Positions 11,451 through 22,883 of a stretch of 64,000 bases of DNA are shown in pieces. Source of the DNA: Brachyhypopomus gauderio (taxonomy: Eukaryota; Chordata; Actinopteri; Gymnotiformes; Hypopomidae); assembly GCF_052324685.1 (NCBI RefSeq), contig NC_135212.1, positions 47,009,325-47,073,324 of the forward strand, in the 5' to 3' direction. The position numbers were made by a program, and so were the translations under genes. Numbering within the stretch: position 1 is the first letter of the stretch; each line of letters starts with the position of its first letter. Below the pieces are notes generated by a model. That model worked only from the letters and a program-made list of their open reading frames with translations. It made no database searches and had not been told where the DNA came from.

Positions 11451-12168
11451 GTACAGTACGTTTTAATATCTTGTACTTTTCACTCATTACTATTACATGT
11501 GTGGCTATAAACTTTGCCATGAGGCAGAAAGTAACAGTACAATGTCTTTTTCCAATGATTCACCTTATTTTAGGTTCATCATGTAACAATACAAATTTAC
11601 TTGACTTTAATTAATGTTTGTAATACTCTTCTGATGTATAGAAATCTTCCAATATTTTAACTTAAGGTTCATATTTTTAAGTTTTCATAAAGGCTTTTCT
11701 TTTCTTTTTAATAAAATTCACTTTGTTAACCTACAACAGTTTAAATATATATTTTTAATTAATTCCTTACATGTTGGATTAAAACAGTGCTTCTCAAATA
11801 GTGGGGCGCGCCCCCCTGGGGGGGGGCGCAGTGCAGTGCCTGGGGGGGCGCGCATGTGACCTGGTTTAAGCCTACTTTCGCGAGTGACCGCAGCGCTCGA
11901 CTCCGCCCACCTCGCGCAAACCTCTTCGAACCTCTTATACTTTCAAATCAAAATCAAATATATTTGTATATTTTATTTGTATATTTGGCACATTCTGTGC
12001 AGTGTTCTCCGAAACGATGTGTGGTAGTATAAAGAAACACCCCTCAAAAACAGGGGAAGGAACATTTACCTGACGAATTTTAATGTTGCTTTGTGTTTCA
12101 GGTTTGAAAGGTGCTGGAATTTAGGCTAAAGTACTTGAAAATGCTTGAAATTGTAACTACTTCGTTTC

Positions 12169-12442
12169 TAGGGTTGCCATCTGTCCCGGTTTTCCCGGGC
12201 TGTCCCGGTTTTCCTTCTTTTATAATATTTGGTATTTGGCAAAAAAAATCATTTAATGTCCCGGTTTTCACTAGTTTAGTTCTAACGACTATTTAGACTG
12301 TTTTAAATCTGCACACTTTAAATCTGTTTTTTTTCTCGCTGTGTCCATTTAACACCCCCCCCCCCCCGTAACATTTTACGTTCGCCACCCCGTGTAAGTA
12401 TGACAGTGTCCTTGTTTTTGTCAGACATAGGTAGCAACCCTA
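12169..12442. mobile_element. MITE nested in hAT, 8-bp target duplication
   Basis: It starts TAGGGTTGC and ends GCAACCCTA, a perfect 9-bp inverted pair. TTCGTTTC is repeated at 12161-12168 and 12443-12450. Removing it restores the sequence found uninterrupted near 6,045. Part of its right half resembles repeats at 28,780 and 51,900. Confidence 0.9.
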
Positions 12443-12804
12443 TTCGTTTCACAACAAATATCTGTCTGACTGAACAGTTTTCTTGTAAACAAATACGAGC
12501 CTCTTGTAATTCCAGGATGAAACATGAGAGAACGTGAAGACGTTAAGATTGGGCGTTTTGAGAATAAACAACCATTAAATAATGTGATAAAAAAGCGAAT
12601 TATTTCGAATCATTTTGAGTATATGTATAAATATTTAACTTAATTAAGTTTAACGTGCTGGGAAATATTGAAATGGACCCTCGCGCCGCGTCAAGTTTAT
12701 AGCCTACTTGACGCGTCGCGAGCGGCGCTCGTGAAAGTATAAACAAGGCTTAAACCAGCTTCATTGTCAGCCTGAGCGCGGGGAGTCATCGATAAAGAGA
12801 CAAC

Positions 12805-14632
12805 ATGGAGAAGTATTTAACAGGAATTAAAAGAAAGGCGCAGAGAGAAGAAGATAATGACACCAACAAAAAATCTAAAACGAGGAAATATGATGAAGCG
12901 TATGTAGCGCTTGGCTTTACCGTTAATAATGTGGGAGACGAAGAAAGACCGGTGTGCCTTTTGTGTCTTAAAATGTTGGCAGCGGACAGCATGAAGCCAA
13001 ATAAATTAAGGCGTCACTTAAAGACGGTACACCCCAATCACGCTGACAAGCCGCTTGAGTTTTTTAATCGAAAACGTGACGAATATTTACACCAATCATC
13101 CCGCTTTGTGAAAGCTACTTCAGAAAACCAGCGAGCACTGTTAGCATCTTACAAGGTAGCGTATCAAATTGCTCAGTGTAAAAAACCCCACACCATAGCG
13201 GAGGAGCTGATACTGCCTGCAGCGTTAGACATGGTCTCTGTCATGCTGGATGACAAAAGTGCTGCAAAAATAAAAACTATCCCTCTGTCCAATGACACTG
13301 TTGCCAGACGTATAAATGACATTGCTTACGATCTTCAAGAGCAACTGATAGATAAACTCAAAGACAAACGTTTTGCCCTACAATTTGATGAAGCAACAGA
13401 CAGTAACAAAGATTGTTTGTTTGTGTCTTATGTACGTTTTGATATGACAAACTCCCTGTGTGAGGATCTACTTTTTTGTAAATGTCAGAAACAGAGCCAC
13501 AGCTGAAGAGCTATTCAAAATACTGGACTGTTTTCTGACTGAGAATGGACTAAAATGGGAGAACTGCATTGGTGTTTGCAGTGATGGAGCACAGACCATG
13601 GCAGGGATGAGAAAAGGAGTTCAGGCACTCATCAAAAAGGCCTCACCCAATGCTAAGTGGACACACTGTGTTATACATAGAGAAGCATTGGCTTCAAGGC
13701 ACCTTTCCTCTGAATTAAGTGAGGTTATGACTGACATCATAGGTGTGGTCAATTTTATAAAGACCAGACCACTAAAAACAAGAGTCTTCTCTGCTATCTG
13801 TGAGGAGATGGGAGCTGAACACCAAGCTGTGCTATTTCACAGTGAAGCACGGTGGCTGTCACGAGGAAAAGTTTTGTCCCGAGTTTTTGAGCTCAGAGAG
13901 GAGATAAGAATGTTTTTGGTTCAGGAGCACAAGTATGAAGTTGCAGTAAAATTTGGTGATGAGAACTTCCTGGGGAAATTGGCCTACCTGAGTGACATAT
14001 TTGGAAGGCTTAATGAACTGAATCTCCAGCTTCAAGGGAAAGATAAACACCTCCCTCAGGTAACAGACAAGATCAACTCTTTCACGCGGAAGCTTGCCAT
14101 GTGGGGCAGGCAACTCGATGAAGGAAAAACAAATTCATTCGAGAACCTGCATGAATTTGTTGACACATCTGACTATGATGCCACCTCAGTGATTCCCTGT
14201 ATCAAGCAGCATATATCATCATTGATGGAATTCTTTGAAAAGTACTTCCCTGAAAAAAGTTCCCAGTTTGATTGGGTCCAAGATCCTTTCAATGCACCAG
14301 CTCCTACAGGTTTCAGCTCTGCAGAGGAGGACCAGTTCATTGACATGACATCTGACTCCACATTGAGACTGAGATTCACATCACAGACACTGAGTGAATT
14401 CTGGCTGAGTGTAGAGAGGGAGTATCCACTCTTGGGGCAGAGGGCTATGGGCATCCTTATTCCTTTTGCAACATCATATCTTTGTGAGACTGGCTTCTCT
14501 GCTGTTGCTGCACTAAAGACCATGTACAGGTCCCAGCTAAACATTGAACAGGAGCTGAGAGTGGCAGTGTCATGCTTCAAACCCCGCTTCGAAAACCTGT
14601 GCACTGCAAAACGGGCTCATTGTAGCCATTAG
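12805..14632 (+). pseudogene. hAT transposase (ZBED5/Charlie-like), one frameshift
   Basis: The first frame runs 12805-13506. It has a BED-type zinc finger (CLLCLKMLAADSMKPNKLRRH, cut to CLLC...H) and continues into the catalytic core around LQFDEATDSNKD. Near 13,475-13,500 the homology moves to the next frame, which runs to 14632. That part contains GVCSDGAQTM and the C-terminal hATC dimerisation region (PFATSYLCETGFSAVA). The length and layout match ZBED5/SCAND3-type hAT transposases. Only this one break is visible, so the copy is young, but as read it cannot make the full enzyme. A sequencing error at the break cannot be excluded. Confidence 0.88.
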
Positions 14633-15591
14633 TTCTGACTCAATTTGATATAAAAAAAAAACAGCACAAATTGTTGCATTGCATGTTTTGTAGGTTTAAA
14701 GTGTTAATATATTGTGCTCCTGAATTAATGTTGCTGATCAAGTTGAATTTATTATTATTTATTGATTTTATTTAATTAAATTGTTTAGTATCAAATGCCA
14801 GTCAGTTCAAAAATGTTTCTAGTTTAAATAGGGATCTCATTTTTTTTTCCATTTCATGCAAACTGATGCACTTCACTTCATGATGCAATTGTTTCTGTTA
14901 CAAATTAAAAATCAAAGTTAATAAAATAATTATTTGTTATTTCTTCAGTGTTAATAAGGACCTTATTAAGGTGTACTTACTTTTATAGATAGGCCTAAAT
15001 GATACTACAGTGGGTGTATAAAAACATTTTTATCCCATTTTGTCATGTATGGGGTTTATACGCCCACAGAATTTACAGTCGCGGCAGATAGTAGTGACTA
15101 GGGTGGTGGTGGAGTGAGTGTGTGTATATGTCTCCCTTTTTTTTGGGGGGGGGCAAAATGTTTTCTTCTTCCTAGGGGGGGCTTAACAGAAAATAATTGA
15201 GAATCACTGGATTAAAAGTATTAGTTTTGTAACAACTGACTGCAAGTACCAAACACTCACATAAGACTGATCTGGTACTCGTTATCTGTAGGCTTTAAGA
15301 CTTAAGTCCGGACCTGGGGCCTCATGTATAAAGACTTGCGTGGATTTCTTACAAAAAATTGGCGTACGTACAAATCCAGAAAATGGCATACGCATAAAAA
15401 AAATCCAGATTTATCAAACCGTGCTTACGCCGGAATCCACGCACATTTCTTTTGTACGTCCCAATCAAAGTGGAATTGAGCGCACACGAGAGTGTGGCTG
15501 ACTCATCCTGTGACATGCCCCCTATAAATATGCAAATTTATTTAAATGTGCCCTGCACCGGTGGCGTTTCTTCTCTGATCTATCACGAAAT

Positions 15592-15988
15592 ATGGCTAAA
15601 CGTGTAAAGAAAAAGAACTTCACTAACTGTGAAGTGGAGACGCTGATTAGTGAAGTAGAGAAGTGAAAGAAATATTTGTTTGGCACGCTGTCCTCGGGCA
15701 TAACGGCCAAGCGTAAAAGGTTGGAGTGGGACAGCGTGCATGAGGCTGTAAATGCTGTGGGGTCTGAAGGGCACACACTGGCTGGAAAAAAAAAAAAAGT
15801 GGTCAGACATCAAGCTGACTACGCATCACCAGAGTGTTACCCAAACAGGCCGTGTACTGACTACGGCTGTCCTGCAATCACAGGACGAGATTGTGAGGGG
15901 AATCGGTGAAATTTCTAGAGACCTAAGAAATATCTGTGATGTGCTCACAAGAATCAGCAACTCAATAAATTCATTCGTTAATAAATGA
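15592..15988 (+). pseudogene. Harbinger Myb/SANT-like DNA-binding protein, broken
   Basis: The frame begins MAKRVKKKNFTNCEVE and matches the Myb/SANT-like protein that partners Harbinger transposase. An in-frame TGA at 15664-15666 interrupts it. A run of A (about 15,787-15,799) shifts the frame, and the second half continues in the next frame to a stop at 15986-15988 (ending SINSFVNK). Two breaks make it non-functional. Confidence 0.85.
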
Positions 15989-16007
15989 ATACTGTCTCTT
16001 ACCTTTT

Positions 16008-17151
16008 TTATATTGTAGCTATGACATGTTGCCTTGTTCGTATGGAACCTGGGTTAGGCTGTGCATTAATTTGTTGTGGCTCTGGGTCCGCTGGTTGCTC
16101 CACCGCCTCCAACAATAGCACAGCATACCTGTGCGCAACATTGTGCAGGACCCCACATGCCCTCACCATACGACACACATTCTCTGGCCGATACAGTAGC
16201 ATTCCCACGGTCCTGTCCAGCCAGCGCCACCAGCTTTTCAGCTGCCCAATTGCCTTCTCCACGACTGACCGGGTGCGAGAATGGAGAGAATTGTATCTCT
16301 GCTCCCGGTCAGTCTGTGGATTACAAAGGGGGGTCATCAGCCACGTCTTGAGCATGTAGCCGCTGTCTCCTAAGTAATGTAACAATTACCCATGTTTTAA
16401 ATGAATTATTCTAAGCTGGAAATGTCAAATGCTTTTATTTAAATGCTTTAAATGTGTTACTTACCAAGAAGCCACCCGTCACGCACTCTGCCAGCTTGTA
16501 ATCTTATCCCAACTATGCTGTTTGTAAGGATGTGCGAATCATTGGGTTGATCCAGGCCACCGTGCCACTACATTAGTAAGGCACATTTTTGCATCACAGA
16601 TGATTTGCACGTTTATGGAATGAAAGTGCTTTCTATTCACATAAGCAAATTCCTCCTCAGATGGTGCCTTTATAGCAATGTGTGTGCCGTCGATCGCTCC
16701 GATTACATTAGGGAAACCGGCTATCGCTGCAAATTGCGCTTTAATGTTTGCCTGGTCAACCGCATCATACGGGAACTTTATAGACCTCGCTGACATGCAG
16801 ATGATTCCATCCAAAACAGCTGGCATGGCCCGTCTCAAAGATGACTGGGACATCCCCGACCGGTCTGCCAGTTCTCTTTGAAATGAGCCAGTTGCCAGGA
16901 AACCAAGCGTTGTCAGCACCTGTAAAGGAACTGGCAATGCGCGACTCCTCGCGTTTCTCTCTCTAAAAACTGGACCCAACTCGGCACAAGAGGACAGCTC
17001 TTGGAAATCTGAAACGGCTTATAAGCCAGTCATCATCATGTGCCAAAATATCATAATGGTCACGGAAAACGCGCTCTCTGCGAATTCGGCCATTATCAAT
17101 GTCTTCCAGTAATGCCAACGCTGCCATCTCCCATAAACTCCAGCACATCAT
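16008..17151 (-). pseudogene. Harbinger (HARBI1-like) transposase, broken, two exons
   Basis: On the minus strand, 17151-16963 encodes ILAHDDDWLISRF. The frame then shifts near 16,980 to 16979-16539, which includes GAIDGTHIAI with the first catalytic Asp. A second shift lies near 16,550. An intron (donor GTAAGT at about 16,460; acceptor at about 16,376) leads to the last exon, 16,375-16,008, with the second Asp in GDSGY and the Glu in VVEKAIGQLK. All three DDE residues are visible, but the two frameshifts prevent translation as one protein. Confidence 0.85.
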
Positions 17152-17219
17152 TTAATGCATGTTTATATAATCTAGGCTAAGTGGAAACACGTTGAATGAT
17201 TATTTCACTAAGGCAATGA

Positions 17220-17896
17220 CATTTGTCACACTTGGAGTACTGCCCAGTGGTTTGGTCAATTGCTGCTGATAAACATCTGAAAAAACTTCAAATTGTACAG
17301 AACAGGGCAGCCAGATTAGCTCTTCATTGTTCTTATCGTGTTAATGTGTGTGAAATGCATAGACAATTATCATGGTTAACTGTGGAAGCTAAATTGAAAT
17401 CTTGTCTTTTGTTATTTATGCATAATGTTATCTGGAAAAATACTCCATATTTCTTTCATGAAAAATTTGTGTTTTCAGGTTTTTGTCATGGGTATAAAAC
17501 ACGTCAAGTGAGCACAGGTCAGCTGGTGGTGCCAAGTCCTAAATCGAATTTTATGAAAAGAACTGTTCTTTATAGGTCTTTCTTGGCTTGGAATATGCTT
17601 CCTATAAACGACAGGTTGATAATTAGTAGATTTACTTTTAAAAAGTTACTTAAACAAAATTTGATTAAGCTTATATGAATGTAGGGGTGTTCTCTGTCTC
17701 TGTCGTTCATTTTGTGCTTAAGTTTTTGGATTTTTTCTGTTTTGTCTTTTTTGTCTTCTGTTGAATTTGTCTGATTTATGTTAATTTCTGATTGATTGTT
17801 TATTTCAATTGATTTTGTTTCTCTGTGGACCCCAGGAATACTAGCGACCACATTGTGGAAGCTAATGGGGATCCTAATAAAGAATAAAGAATTGTC
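17220..17896 (+). mobile_element. LINE 3' end inserted in Harbinger
   Basis: The open frame 17223-17678 encodes the C-terminal end of a non-LTR reverse transcriptase (SHLEYCPVVWS...LQIVQNRAARLA), typical of the L2/Rex/I-like group. It is followed by a short 3' UTR ending in AATAAAGAATAAAGAATT. The 5' part, including the catalytic palm and endonuclease, is absent, so this is a 5'-truncated insertion. The exact clade is uncertain. Confidence 0.8.
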
Positions 17897-18940
17897 CGAT
17901 TAATTTACTATTTAATTGTCTGATTAATTTACTTTATTTTAACTAATAAGGGCTTACTGCAATGTGTGCGTGAAGGATATCTTAATAGTTGTAATTTCAA
18001 TGCATCACCTCTAAGTGTCGCTAATTGACGTACATCTGACCGTTTGCGTGAAACATAGCATACGCAATGTTTTTGTGCATACGCACCGTTCGTACATGAG
18101 GCCCCTGCACACCGAGGGCCAGAACTCTATTGGACCATGATACTTGACATGATGCTTTGTGTTTTGTTTTTCTTTATCACGTTCAATTTATAGATATTTG
18201 ATATCATGAATGTTACCCAGAAAAAGAATATTATGGCAAATTAACCCATAAGATACCACGGTGACAAATATGTTACAAACACTTTAAATGGTCGGTGTGT
18301 TCCTTATAAGTTAATCCTTCATTTTAACTCATACTATCCCTAAGTGACACACAGGACACTTCCTGGATGCAGTCATGTGACAGTTGTGAATTTGTTTGTA
18401 CATGTGACCTCATTTCCAAAATGGTGGTGTGCTTGATTGGCACAATACACAAAATCTGCTCATTTTAAAAATGCCTGATTTTGTTTATAAAAGGTATGTT
18501 CCAGCCCATTTAATTATTCTATCTTTTTAATAACATGTCCTATATTACATATATTCTGTTTTGACCCAATTTCTTGAACAAAATTATGAAAAAGAAGTTA
18601 GGAAAAGGTTCTTGTGACATATATGTCACATGGGGATTTTAACCTTCAGAGTTATGTAAAATGCCATGTGACATATGTCACAATAAGAAAAATGCTAATA
18701 AGAATCAATTAATTCAATTGTTTTCAATCAATATTTTCTGATGATGTTCAATTCAAGGCATATTTAAACAAATATAAACCTAAAATCAAATTAATTTCAG
18801 ATAAATTTAGTATTAAAATTTATTATTAAACAATTATTGCATAACAGTATATCACTCCATGGTTTTATGTGACATTTAACACAAATAAGACTTTTACTGT
18901 ATGTTGACCGTATTTCAACATAATTTTAATGATTTGTAGT

Positions 18941-19065
18941 ATGAATTCCAATAAGCGATACAGTGTTCAGGATTTACTCAATATCATCACTGGAGATGAC
19001 AGTGAGTTTGAGGGATGTGAAGAGAGCTCAGATGAAGACCCTGAAGAACCACAACCACAATTACA

Positions 19066-19077
<12 letters not shown>
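18941..19077 (+). pseudogene. piggyBac transposase N-terminal fragment
   Basis: It starts [20 protein letters not shown] and is followed by an acidic run ([11 protein letters not shown]), like the N termini of PGBD-type transposases. The frame then runs straight into the CA array. The DDD catalytic core is absent. Confidence 0.65.
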
Positions 19078-19096
<19 letters not shown>

Positions 19097-19329
19097 GTCA
19101 CAGACACAGTCCCCCACACACAGTCCCACACACAGACGCTGACACACAGACGCTGACACACAGACGCTGACACACACACAGACGCTGACACACACACAGA
19201 CGCTGACACACACACACAGACGCTGACACACACACACAGACGCTGACACACACACACAGACGCTGACACACACACACAGTCACACACACAGACGCTGACA
19301 CACACACACAGTCACACACACACACACAG

Positions 19330-19361
<32 letters not shown>

Positions 19362-19861
19362 ACACACAGACACACACACAGACACAGACACACACACAGA
19401 CACAGACACACACAGACACAGACACACACACAGACACAGACACAGACACACACACAGACACAGACACACACACAGACACAGACACACACACAGACACACA
19501 CACACACAGAGTCACACACACACAGAGTCACACACACACAGAGTCACACACACACACAGAGTCACACACACACACAGAGTCACACACACACACAGAGTCA
19601 CACACACACACAGAGTCACACACACACACACACACACAGAGTCACACACACACACACACACACAGAGTCACACACACACACAGAGTCACACACACAGACA
19701 CAGCATCTCTCTCTCTCACACACACACAGACACACATACACAGCATCTCTCTCTCTCTCTCACACCCACACACACACAGACAGTCACAAACACACACAGT
19801 CACACATACACAGCATCTCACACACACACACACACACACAAACACACACAGTCACACACAC
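19073..19861. repeat. (CA)n-derived array with CAGACGCTGACA units
   Basis: Almost 800 bases made of CA repeats. It includes higher-order units CAGACGCTGACACACACA (19,130-19,290), CAGACA (19,330-19,500) and CAGAGTCACACACACA (19,505-19,700). Confidence 0.95.
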
Positions 19862-20458
19862 AATATGATATAAAAACTGCAAACCGTATAAAATTACATG
19901 TTAACAAATACATTTGAAAAATAATATTGTTAGTTTTAACCAGCAGTGTTATAAACGCAAATAAAAGGGAAAATCTGATTTACTAAGAAAAAACTCAAGT
20001 CAACAAATCAACTTGATGTATTTTCAGACTAGGAATAAATATACCACAAAGACCCGATGTGACATATTTGTAACATTACAGATCTTTGATACTAAAAGGT
20101 AAAATCTCAAAAACAAATTCAGAAATGTGTTCCTTGTAGTCCATTCAGTCGGTTTTCAATCCCACATAATTTTCCATTAAGGTGATCTGGGTCTGGGATC
20201 TTATGGGTTAAAGTGGTTCATAATAAATTGTAAACTGAATGGGGTCTATCGTTTAATGGCAATACACAATTGCAATAAATTGTAGTTTAATTGACTACAA
20301 TTGTTTAATTACAAAATTGCCTACAATTGTTTTTTTTTTTTAACACAAATAACTGGACTGATAAATTGTCAAAATTTGCACAATCATTTGCACCATCAAA
20401 TTATTATTTTCACATTGTATTATTTTAAGGATTAGATGTACATGATCACAGTTACTGA

Positions 20459-20815
20459 TTTTCTGGTAGCCTATTCCACTCAGCAGTAGCATATTCCATC
20501 CAGCAGTGCTATATCGGACTCAGCAGTGGCATATTCCAACCGGGCCATGGTACTGCACTCAGCAGTGTCATATTCCACTCAACAGTGGCATATCTGACTT
20601 AGCAGTGGCATATTACGCTCGGCAGCGGCATATCTGACTTAGCAGTTGCATATTACACTCGGTAGTGTCATATTACGCTCGGTAGTGACATATTACGCTC
20701 GGTAGTGGCATATTAGCAATGGCATATTACGCTCGGTAGTGGCATATTACGTTCGGTAGTGGCATATTAGTAGTGGCATTTTACGCTGGTAGTGGCATAT
20801 TCCGCTCGGGTATAT
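20459..20815. repeat. Minisatellite, about 20-bp unit (GCATATTACGCTCGGTAGTG)
   Basis: About 16 imperfect tandem copies, more uniform on the right (20,600-20,780). Confidence 0.85.
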
Positions 20816-21035
20816 CGCACTTAGCTGTACGTTTCCTAAAGGTACACTACTACCTCAGGTAACGTTAGCTTAGCCTTTTAGCCTAATGTTTTTTTCTTTC
20901 GGAAACTTTATAAAGTGGGAAAGTCCACTAAAAGTCGAGTATATTGCCCTTAGACAGTGGCATATACCAAAGGACACCGGAAGTGCCAGTGGCACGTGAA
21001 ACGTCATTTCCTTTTATGCCAGTGGCATAAAAACG

Positions 21036-21995
21036 TCACATGCCAGTCCACAAAATGCTGCTACCCCTTCTCCACACAAGAGGGTCTTTAAGTAGAGCTT
21101 TCAAAGTCTCTTTGATTGGGATATACTGCGCAAACTGTTCCTTATGGTTTTCATCAGTCCCTAAACTAATAGCTTGAGGATGCACATAAGAAAACTTTGT
21201 CTGAAAATATTGCCTTCTCAAATACTCAGTAGCAATTGCAGGGCTACAGGATTGATGCAAACTTGTGTCATTTACACTTGTCAAGACATCTGTCAAGTTT
21301 GTATTAGCTTGTAGGGCACCTTTAATTTGATTTATTGTGTACTTGTGACCCACATCATTGAGACTGTTTACTTCCTCCACAATCATCTATATAGTGGAGG
21401 AAGGTACAAGGTACTTGGCCTGCAACTTCATGGAAAACATGCACACATTTCTCATATATAACCCATTCATATTAACTGGGTCCAGGGTATCCTCAGGCTC
21501 ATCATGTATTACACTTTCATCTGACTGACACTGAGAAAACTGAAGACTGGCTAGCCACAGAATGAACAAAATGTACATCCAAGACTTGCATAGGTGTAGC
21601 ATTTTTATGTTTTCTACAAATGTGTGCACTAAAAGATGACCTTGATGAAAATGGTTTGCTGCAACCTTTGAATGGGCACTGCACAACTTTGAAACATGAG
21701 ACTTCAAATGGTCTAAAAGATCTTTCAGATCAACACATTGTTTCTGGCAATTACATTTTTCACATTTCAGTAAGCCCTGTAATGGTTCATACTCTGGCTG
21801 TTTATGGTGGCGATAAATGTGACTTTTAAAGGAGTTATATTTGGTAAACCTTAATTTGCAGCCAACTATACAGCAGGCATATGTACCATGTGTTTCATGC
21901 TTATGCAATTCTTGATGATTTACATATCCTTTCACTGTTTTCAAAGAAATGCCACATGTGAAAACTTCAACATGACTCGTCATGCTGCAATCCAA
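21036..21995 (-). pseudogene. Uncharacterised fish multicopy protein with C2H2-like fingers, one nonsense codon
   Basis: Read on the minus strand, one frame runs from 21995 (MDCSMTSHVEVFTCGISL) to 21036, broken only by TAG at 21387-21389 (PSSTI-stop-MIVEEVNSL). The N-terminal part has C2H2-like spacings (YACCIVGCKLRFTKYNSFKSH). The C-terminal part (SYVHPQAISLGTDE...QYIPI) resembles an uncharacterised repeated fish family that I recognise by pattern only. Upstream or downstream exons may exist, because the 3' end could run into an intron. Function unknown. Confidence 0.55.
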
Positions 21996-22339
21996 GCTTA
22001 CTTGAGTGTAATGCTGGAGCGTGGAGACTTCTGGCAGTTGTAATGTTTATTCCAGGAGCCTCAGTTAGCTAGCAAACGTCCCAATTACTGGTACTGCAGC
22101 TGTGGGGAAAAAGTGACAAAAGTGAGTTTGCAAATGCTTGAGTCTAGTAAATAAAAATCATAACGGTTAACAGCGGCTAACACAGAATCATCTATGGTTG
22201 GTCTAACTTTACCTGTACAAGGACAGCCACAAATACAACCTAACACATTCCTACAAAAATAATGTACATAACCTTCGCAATACGGCTTCCCAAAAAGTTT
22301 TGCTAACTTTTCAAATAGCAGATACAACTTAGCTAGTGA

Positions 22340-22445
22340 GCTATGTTCCCTAGCAAGGTGCTAAGTCCCCTAGCAAGGTGCTAAGTCCCCTAGCAAGGTG
22401 CTAAGTCCCCTAGTAAGGTGCTAGGCCCTTGGCTAGGTGCTATGT
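22340..22445. repeat. Minisatellite, 20-bp unit (CCTAGCAAGGTGCTAAGTCC)
   Basis: Four to five tandem copies; the last ones diverge. It lies just upstream (minus strand) of the C2H2-like pseudogene. Confidence 0.85.
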
Positions 22446-22883
22446 TCTTTAGCTAGGTCCTCCGGCTAGATGCTAGCTAATTAATGTAACGTTAACCAAT
22501 ATAATGCGCTGTTTTTGGTAGGCAATCAAAATGTACACCCCTAAGTAGGATTCAGACGTTTGCAATATTTTATTCGAGTACTTAAGTTCTTAGTTTACCT
22601 CACAAACGCGATGCTCTCTCTCCTGGAACACGCGTGAACAGTGCAGCTGCTGTCTCCATTATGGTTTGCTTCCCGGTGCAACGAGCTTTTGACTCTGATT
22701 GGCTGCAAATCAATTGCCCAGAAAATAATTTGCTAAAAACAGAAGTGTTCAGCATTCTGTCGGCAGAATTCGTTTGACATTTATTTCCAATCAAATTCAC
22801 ATTTAAAATAAACAAACAAATAAAATATTATATAAGAATTATTTATTATGCATAGAATCATTTTTTAAATATATAGACTTAAA

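Larger units (their letters stand above)
11785..15209 (+). mobile_element. hAT transposon, near full length, 8-bp target duplication
   Basis: It starts CAGTGCTTCTCAA and ends TTGAGAATCACTG, with GATTAAAA exactly repeated at 11777-11784 and 15210-15217. The 3.4 kb element holds a transposase frame at 12805-14632 and a nested 274-bp MITE. Its 5' region (about 11,995-12,600) contains a module shared with hAT copies at 5.9, 25.6 and 29.9 kb. Confidence 0.92.
15317..18104. mobile_element. PIF-Harbinger transposon with 3-bp target duplication
   Basis: It starts GGGCCTCATGTA and ends TACATGAGGCCC, a perfect 12-bp inverted pair. CTG lies on both sides (15314-15316 and 18105-18107), as expected for the superfamily. 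It carries both usual genes in divergent/convergent layout: a Myb/SANT-like protein (+) and a DDE transposase (-). A LINE fragment is inserted at about 17,220-17,896. Confidence 0.93.
18241..20211 (+). mobile_element. piggyBac-type element with TTAA ends, decayed
   Basis: It is bounded by TTAA on both sides (18241-18244 and 20208-20211), with inverted ends CCCATAAGAT...ATCTTATGGG. This target site and TIR type define piggyBac. Only the transposase N terminus remains (from 18941); the rest of the interior is a CA-rich array. Short GTGACATAT motifs lie near the left end. Confidence 0.88.

Noticed and set aside
18967..19845. Cys/Val frames over the CA array
   Set aside because: Dinucleotide repeat without stops; not a gene.
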